Shown: piece after piece, positions 51,291 through 55,658 of the stretch
Numbering within the stretch: position 1 is the first letter of the stretch
Layout of the letters: every line of letters begins with the position of its first letter
NCBI GenBank assembly: GCA_014381945.1
Contig: JACNKQ010000029.1
Coordinates: 1-55,658, forward strand
DNA length: 55,658 nucleotides
Source of the DNA: Actinomycetota bacterium
GTDB taxonomy: Bacteria > Actinomycetota > Acidimicrobiia > Acidimicrobiales > MedAcidi-G1
Reading direction: 5' to 3'
Position numbers and translations under genes: made by a program
Notes under the pieces: model-generated
Told to the model about the DNA's origin: nothing
The model's input: the letters and a program-made list of their open reading frames with translations, nothing else
Database searches by the model: none

Positions 51291-53705
51291 GTGACGGGGC
51301 CAATGAGTCGAACCTCATCCAGCGACCGTCGCCACGACGTCGGCATAGCGCTCGTCAGCCTCGCAGGCCTGCTCATCGAGATCGCCTACACCCGGATCGT
51401 CTCGTTCAAGCTCTTCTACTACTTCACCTACCTCGTGATCGGGCTGGCACTGCTGGGGCTTGGCACCGGCGGGGTCCTGCTGGCCGTGTCACGGAGGCTG
51501 CGGGAGGCGCCCCTCGAACGTGTGCTGGCCCGGTCGGCCCTGGTCGGTTCGGTCGCCACCGCACTGGGGTACGTCGTCGTGGCCCGGATGCCGCTCGACA
51601 CGGTGGCCCTCTGGGAGTACACGTCGGGTGCGGCGGTGCTCAACGCCGGACGGCTCGGCCTGGTGTGCCTCGCCGTCTTCCTGCCGTTCACGGCGATCGG
51701 GGTGTTCGTCTCGTCGCTGCTGAGCCGCCGCCGGGAGCAGGTGGGGAGGCTGTACGCGGCCGACCTGCTCGGTGCCGGCCTGGCCTGTGCCCTCGCCGTG
51801 CCGCTCCACGCCACGATCGGACCTCCGGCTGCCGTGTACCTGGCCGCAGCGGTGCTCGCCGGTGTCGCCTGCCTGCTGGGGGATCCCGGCGCAGCGCTTC
51901 GGAGAGTCGCCGGTGCGGTCGGCGTCGTGGCCCTTCTGCTCCCCGTCCTGGGAGCGTTGCCCTCGATCACGACGGAGAGCAGCAAGCACATCGGTGGGGT
52001 CGACATCGAGCACACCGCATGGGGCCCCGTCTTTCGCGTCGACGTCGGGAGCGAGGTCTTCGGGCGCCACATCCTGTACCACGACGGCCTCGTGGGTTCG
52101 AACATCATCGGGTTCGACGGGGACCTCTCTGCATTGACCCACTTCGCGGGAGACGTCCGCTCACTCCCGTTCGAGGTCCTCGGTGAAGCGCCCGAGCGGG
52201 AGTTGATCATCGGGTCGGCTGGCGGCCACGAGATCCTGGCATCTCGCTATTTCGGGGCGACGGGTATCGACGCCGTCGAGTTGAACCCGGTGACCACCGG
52301 GCTGCTCGAGGGTCGCTACCGGGAGTACTCGGGCAACCTCGTGGCCGACCCCGAGGTGCGCCTCGTCACGGCCGACGGGCGCACCTACCTGGCGCGCAGC
52401 GCCGGCGGGTTCGACCTCATCTGGTTCGTGGCCCCGGACAGTTATGCAGCGACGAATGCCGCCTCTTCGGGGGCCTTCGTGTTGTCGGAGAGTTACCTCT
52501 ACACCGTCGAGATGCTGGTCGAGTCGCTCGGACACCTCAGTGAGCGGGGTGTGATCGTCGCCCAGTTCGGCGAGTTCGACTTCGACGCCAAGCCCAACCG
52601 GACGCGCCGCTACCTCAACACGGCGCGTGCGGCACTACAGGAGATCGGGGTGCAGGACCCGGGATTCCACCTGCTAGTCGCCCGGACGGCGGATGCCCAC
52701 GTCGAGTTGGCGACGATCGTCATCAAGCGGACGGCGTTCACCACGGAGGAGATTGAACGGTTCTCGCAGAAGGTTCTGTCCCTGGAGGGCGGGACCGTGG
52801 AATACGTGCCGGGTGCGGCGGCCGGCACGTGCGTGGCTGCGACCGCATCGGGGTCTGACGACACGCCGTACCCAGCGTGCTCCGGTTCCTACATGGTGTC
52901 GGCCATCCACGATGACTCGCCGTTCTTCTGGCACTTCACCCCGTTCTCCACCGTGGCGGGAGATGTCCTCGGCGACGTCGATGCCCTCGTCGACCCCGAA
53001 GACGCAATCGGGGAGCGCCTACTGCTGTTCCTGCTCGGGATCGCATTGGTGTTTGCCGCTGTATTCCTCCTACTGCCGTTCGTGACGGTCCGACGGACGT
53101 GGCAGGGGCTGCCGCGCAAGCTCACTTCGGGCGTCTACTTCGGATCCCTGGGACTGGGCTTCATGCTGTTCGAGATCGCCCTGATCCAGCGGCTGACCCT
53201 TTTGCTCGGGTATCCGACCTATTCGCTGACCGTGACCCTGGCGGCGTTGCTCGTGTCCACGGGAGTCGGTGCCTCCCTGAGTGGGCGGCTCGCCGGTCGA
53301 CCCCGACTCCGCCTCGAGACCGGAGCAGCCCTGACGCTGCTGACAGTGGTCTACCTGCTGGGGGTTGGTCCGTTGACCGATGCGTTGCTGCCCAGCCCGC
53401 TGATCGTGCGCGTCATGGCGACGCTCGTGCTGCTCGCACCACTCGGGGTCGTGCTCGGCTTGTTCATGCCACTGGGACTGCGGGTCGTAGCGCTTCTGGG
53501 CGCGGAAGGTCCCACCTATGTGGCGTGGGCGTGGGCCGTCAACGGCTTCTGTTCGGTGATCGGGTCAGTACTGACCACGATGCTTTCGATGACGCTCGGG
53601 TTCCGGGCCGTGCTGGTGCTCGGCCTGGTGGCGTACGTCGTAGCGTTGACTGCGCTTTGGAGGTTGTCGGCGCCCGCCGCAGCGGACACCGTCGTTCCCG
53701 GCTGA
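51291..53705 (+). CDS. membrane-embedded spermidine synthase-like protein (2)
   Basis: The 804-residue product has about seven N-terminal helices, a soluble spermidine-synthase-like domain (ELIIGSAGGHEILA and DAVELNPVTTGLLEG, with TADGRTYLA), a characteristic DDSPFFWHF segment, and about seven C-terminal helices. It differs from the protein at 35958 in length and in the extra region before the C-terminal helices. TAGGGT (51277-51282) is eight bases before GTG 51291; ATG 51303 is the alternative. The open frame to 50151 is antisense to the DUF1214 and VOC genes and is not used. Confidence 0.8.
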   Translation: MTGPMSRTSSSDRRHDVGIALVSLAGLLIEIAYTRIVSFKLFYYFTYLVIGLALLGLGTGGVLLAVSRRLREAPLERVLARSALVGSVATALGYVVVARMPLDTVALWEYTSGAAVLNAGRLGLVCLAVFLPFTAIGVFVSSLLSRRREQVGRLYAADLLGAGLACALAVPLHATIGPPAAVYLAAAVLAGVACLLGDPGAALRRVAGAVGVVALLLPVLGALPSITTESSKHIGGVDIEHTAWGPVFRVDVGSEVFGRHILYHDGLVGSNIIGFDGDLSALTHFAGDVRSLPFEVLGEAPERELIIGSAGGHEILASRYFGATGIDAVELNPVTTGLLEGRYREYSGNLVADPEVRLVTADGRTYLARSAGGFDLIWFVAPDSYAATNAASSGAFVLSESYLYTVEMLVESLGHLSERGVIVAQFGEFDFDAKPNRTRRYLNTARAALQEIGVQDPGFHLLVARTADAHVELATIVIKRTAFTTEEIERFSQKVLSLEGGTVEYVPGAAAGTCVAATASGSDDTPYPACSGSYMVSAIHDDSPFFWHFTPFSTVAGDVLGDVDALVDPEDAIGERLLLFLLGIALVFAAVFLLLPFVTVRRTWQGLPRKLTSGVYFGSLGLGFMLFEIALIQRLTLLLGYPTYSLTVTLAALLVSTGVGASLSGRLAGRPRLRLETGAALTLLTVVYLLGVGPLTDALLPSPLIVRVMATLVLLAPLGVVLGLFMPLGLRVVALLGAEGPTYVAWAWAVNGFCSVIGSVLTTMLSMTLGFRAVLVLGLVAYVVALTALWRLSAPAAADTVVPG

Positions 53706-53720
53706 GCCGGGAGGGCGTGC

Positions 53721-53921
53721 TCAGACCTTGCGGACGTTCAGGGCCTCGGGACCCTTGCGGCCTGCGCCGACCTCGAATTCGACGGCCTGACCCTCGTCGA
53801 GGCTGCGGAAGCCGCTGCCCTCGATGTTGGAGTAGTGGACGAATACATCGTCGTCGCCGTCACGGGAGATGAACCCGTAACCCTTCTCGTTGTTGAAAAA
53901 CTTCACGGTGCCGGTGGGCAT
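53721..53921 (-). CDS. cold-shock-domain protein
   Basis: The 66-residue single-domain protein binds single-stranded nucleic acid through RNP1 (KGYGFI) and RNP2 (VFVHYS). It begins [12 protein letters not shown], as in CspA-type proteins, and ends at the usual length. GAAG is seven bases before ATG 53921. The leader upstream to about 53980 is the long untranslated region typical of this family. Confidence 0.95.
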   Translation of the reverse strand: MPTGTVKFFNNEKGYGFISRDGDDDVFVHYSNIEGSGFRSLDEGQAVEFEVGAGRKGPEALNVRKV

Positions 53922-54022
53922 TGCACTTCTGCTTTCTGGAAACTGTGTACCGACCGGTTGACCGGAACCCTGAAAGGCTAACCGGGTCGGCGCGTGCTGC
54001 AAACTTGTCGGGGTGTTCCTGT

Positions 54023-54664
54023 TCAACAGCGCCGCAGGACGCACCAGGAACCAACGCCGGCCCGTGAGGCCACACCCGACCAGTTTCCGGTCCCCGAAGC
54101 CGTCAGGGCCTCGAGAACCTCGTCGGCGGCCAGGTGGATCGGGGTGTCCTCGGCTCTGCTGTTCACCCAGACGAGGGCACCCTTTGGTGCCAGGCAGCGT
54201 GCGACCTCCCCTGGGAAGAGGAACATGTTCATCAGGACCAGCGCATCGGCAATTCCGGCCCGGAGGGGCAGGCGGGCGGCATCGGCGTTGACCAGTGAGG
54301 TGCCGACGGCAGCATGCCGGAGCATCTCGAGCGAGAGGTCGATCCCAACCACCCGGTCGAAGCGTTCCGCCAGGTGCCGGGAGACGAGGCCGGTTCCGGA
54401 TCCGAGCTCGATGGCCGTGCCGCCGGCGACCCCGCCACGGTCGAGCGCGTCGAGCAGTGGCAGCGCCCGTTCAGGGGTGTCACGTGTGGATGTCCAGTCG
54501 GCGGCAAGGCCGTCGAAGATCCCCCGGACGAGCGACGACCGGTCCGCATCCCAGATGCCCTCGAAGGCGATGGTGCGGGTCACCTCGCGCATCGGATGCC
54601 CCGCCCCGGAGTACCGGTCCGAGGTTGCGACCGGGTGAACCGGGTCCAGATGCTCGATGCCCAC
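54023..54664 (-). CDS. class I SAM-dependent methyltransferase
   Basis: The 213-residue product has the SAM motif [28 protein letters not shown] for the ribose-binding acidic residue, and [11 protein letters not shown] as the later strand. The substrate is not recognisable. TACGGT (54672-54677) is seven bases before GTG 54664, so the short start is preferred over the longer open frame to 54871. It is divergent from the patatin gene. Confidence 0.8.
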   Translation of the reverse strand: MGIEHLDPVHPVATSDRYSGAGHPMREVTRTIAFEGIWDADRSSLVRGIFDGLAADWTSTRDTPERALPLLDALDRGGVAGGTAIELGSGTGLVSRHLAERFDRVVGIDLSLEMLRHAAVGTSLVNADAARLPLRAGIADALVLMNMFLFPGEVARCLAPKGALVWVNSRAEDTPIHLAADEVLEALTASGTGNWSGVASRAGVGSWCVLRRC

Positions 54665-54696
54665 CCCGGGGACCGTAGCCGGGGGCTCGATCGTGT

Positions 54697-54702
54697 CAGA
54701 CT
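54697..54702 (+). promoter_or_regulatory. -10 element of leaderless patatin gene
   Basis: CAGACT, then CCCGGG, then ATG 54709; it faces the -10 of the methyltransferase gene at 54672-54677. Confidence 0.45.
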
Positions 54703-54708
54703 CCCGGG

Positions 54709-55658
54709 ATGTCGATCTGGACGAGGCTTCGCCGGGCAAGGCGCGAGCAGCGGACCGTGTTCGTCCTGTCGGGGGGAGCGGTCCGGGGTGCGGCCCAGGT
54801 GGGGATGCTGCGCGAGGTGCTTGCAGCCGGGATCTACCCGGACGCCGTCGTCGCAGTCTCGGCAGGCGCATTCAACGGACTGCCCATAGCCAACGATCCG
54901 ACCCTGGCACAGGTCGACCTGCTCGAGGAGATCTGGCGGGGGGTGGCCGAGAACCCACCTGTACGCAGCGGTGCACTGCGTGCCTGGTTGTCGATCGTCC
55001 GGGGGCTTCCCGGCTTCGACACCGGTGAGCGGCTCCGGGACATGGTCGAGGAGCATGCACCGGTCGCCGACCTGGGCGACACGCTGCTTCCGATCCACGT
55101 CGGGACGACAGCGGCGTCCACGGGCCGGCTCTGCTGGTGGAGCGAGGGTCCGGCGGTGGACATCCTGTGTGCCTCGGCCGCCATTCCCGGTGTCTTCCCT
55201 GCCGTGCCCCTCATCGATGGCGACCTGCACCTCGATGGTGGTGTCCTGTCGAACCTACCGCTCCGGCATGCGGTCACGCTGTCGCCGACGCACCTGGTGG
55301 TGTTCGATGTGGCCGCCGACTTCCTCCCGCCCGAGAAGCAGACCGCCATAACGAGCATGATGACGGGCTTTCGGGCCGCCACCCTCGAGCTCACACGCCA
55401 GGAGTGGCTGGACGTGCCGCCAGATGTCGAGGTGCTGCACATCGAGCTTCCCGAACCGAGTGGCGGTCTCGACCTCGACTTCGGGGAGACAGAGGAACTG
55501 TTCGCCAAGGGGTCCGGGGCTGCTCGGGGCGCCATGGAGAGGCAGAACCGGTTCACCGACTGCGGGCCCCCGCCGGCAGCCAGCCCGCGGGAGAGAGTTC
55601 CGCGGCCACCCTCAGGGCGGAGCGCCAGGATCCGAGCGGCCCGAGGGGGCCACCGGGG
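54709..55658 (+). CDS. patatin-like phospholipase, 3'-truncated by window end
   Basis: The frame is open from ATG 54709 to the window edge, about 316 codons. The oxyanion loop is SGGAVRGAAQVG, the nucleophile Ser lies in VAVSAGAFNG (Ala replaces the first Gly of GxSxG), the ASAAIPGVFPAV block is typical, and the catalytic Asp is in LDGGVLSNLP. These enzymes hydrolyse acyl esters of lipids. The last 35 codons are Pro/Arg-rich and may be a linker. The stop is outside the window. Confidence 0.85.
   Translation, partial: MSIWTRLRRARREQRTVFVLSGGAVRGAAQVGMLREVLAAGIYPDAVVAVSAGAFNGLPIANDPTLAQVDLLEEIWRGVAENPPVRSGALRAWLSIVRGLPGFDTGERLRDMVEEHAPVADLGDTLLPIHVGTTAASTGRLCWWSEGPAVDILCASAAIPGVFPAVPLIDGDLHLDGGVLSNLPLRHAVTLSPTHLVVFDVAADFLPPEKQTAITSMMTGFRAATLELTRQEWLDVPPDVEVLHIELPEPSGGLDLDFGETEELFAKGSGAARGAMERQNRFTDCGPPPAASPRERVPRPPSGRSARIRAARGGHR

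Overview
The window is a very G+C-rich bacterial chromosome segment with dense genes, four-base stop/start overlaps and many GTG starts. Several genes point to an actinobacterium: a probable mycothiol-dependent formaldehyde dehydrogenase, an InhA-type enoyl reductase, an NADPH:F420 reductase plus two LLM-type F420-like oxidoreductases, and thrS followed by an Ap4A-phosphorylase-like HIT gene. A lineage near the Acidimicrobiia fits best, but that is inference. I see no transposase, phage gene, CRISPR array or rRNA. One tRNA-Val(CAC) lies at 22125-22198.

Layout. 1-6934 (minus) is a lipid-type locus: fatty acyl-CoA reductase fused to a HAD phosphatase, a zinc alcohol dehydrogenase, a LarA-like (DUF2088) protein, a PlsC-type acyltransferase and a small membrane protein. 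A divergent TetR gene with two operator-like sites controls it. 7706-11167 holds ddl and murF, divergent, then a zinc-ribbon protein and a membrane-anchored J-domain protein. 11195-15845 is an 11-bp minisatellite and an aa3-type oxidase operon (ctaC, ctaD, ctaF, ctaE, a membrane protein, a blue-copper lipoprotein). 15975-20068 is a diiron-protein cassette (diiron carboxylate protein, SCP2-like protein, zinc-knuckle protein, ferredoxin) with a divergent flavin reductase and a membrane fatty-acid desaturase. 20326-25304 has a PEP-mobile-domain protein, tRNA-Val, a PhyH dioxygenase, a methyltransferase, thiamine pyrophosphokinase and an ABC ATPase. 25329-30293 is a MarR-controlled heterodimeric ABC exporter with a TauE-like permease.

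30511-31759 is a META-domain lipoprotein gene with a triplicated start region and an in-frame TAG. 31799-34991 has two CNNM/CBS transporters and an M23 peptidase. 35056-42830 has fabI, a membrane spermidine-synthase-like protein, F420 reductase, thrS, a HIT protein and a secreted alpha/beta hydrolase. 42882-44593 has zinc uptake genes with matching Zur-like boxes. 44670-47766 has a 50-residue membrane protein, the mycothiol dehydrogenase, trpB2 and a DCC-family thiol protein. 47771-55658 has two LLM oxidoreductases, a DUF1214 protein, a VOC protein, a second membrane spermidine-synthase-like protein, a cold-shock protein, a methyltransferase and a patatin cut by the window end.

Two signals cross gene boundaries. 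First, at least fifteen transcription-unit heads carry a -10-like NANNNT followed by 6-7 bases and then directly ATG/GTG, which predicts leaderless mRNAs; I used this to choose several starts. Second, two loci carry tandem duplications of a start region (14-bp and 20-bp units) that create chains of tiny ORFs joined by ATGA stop/start overlaps.
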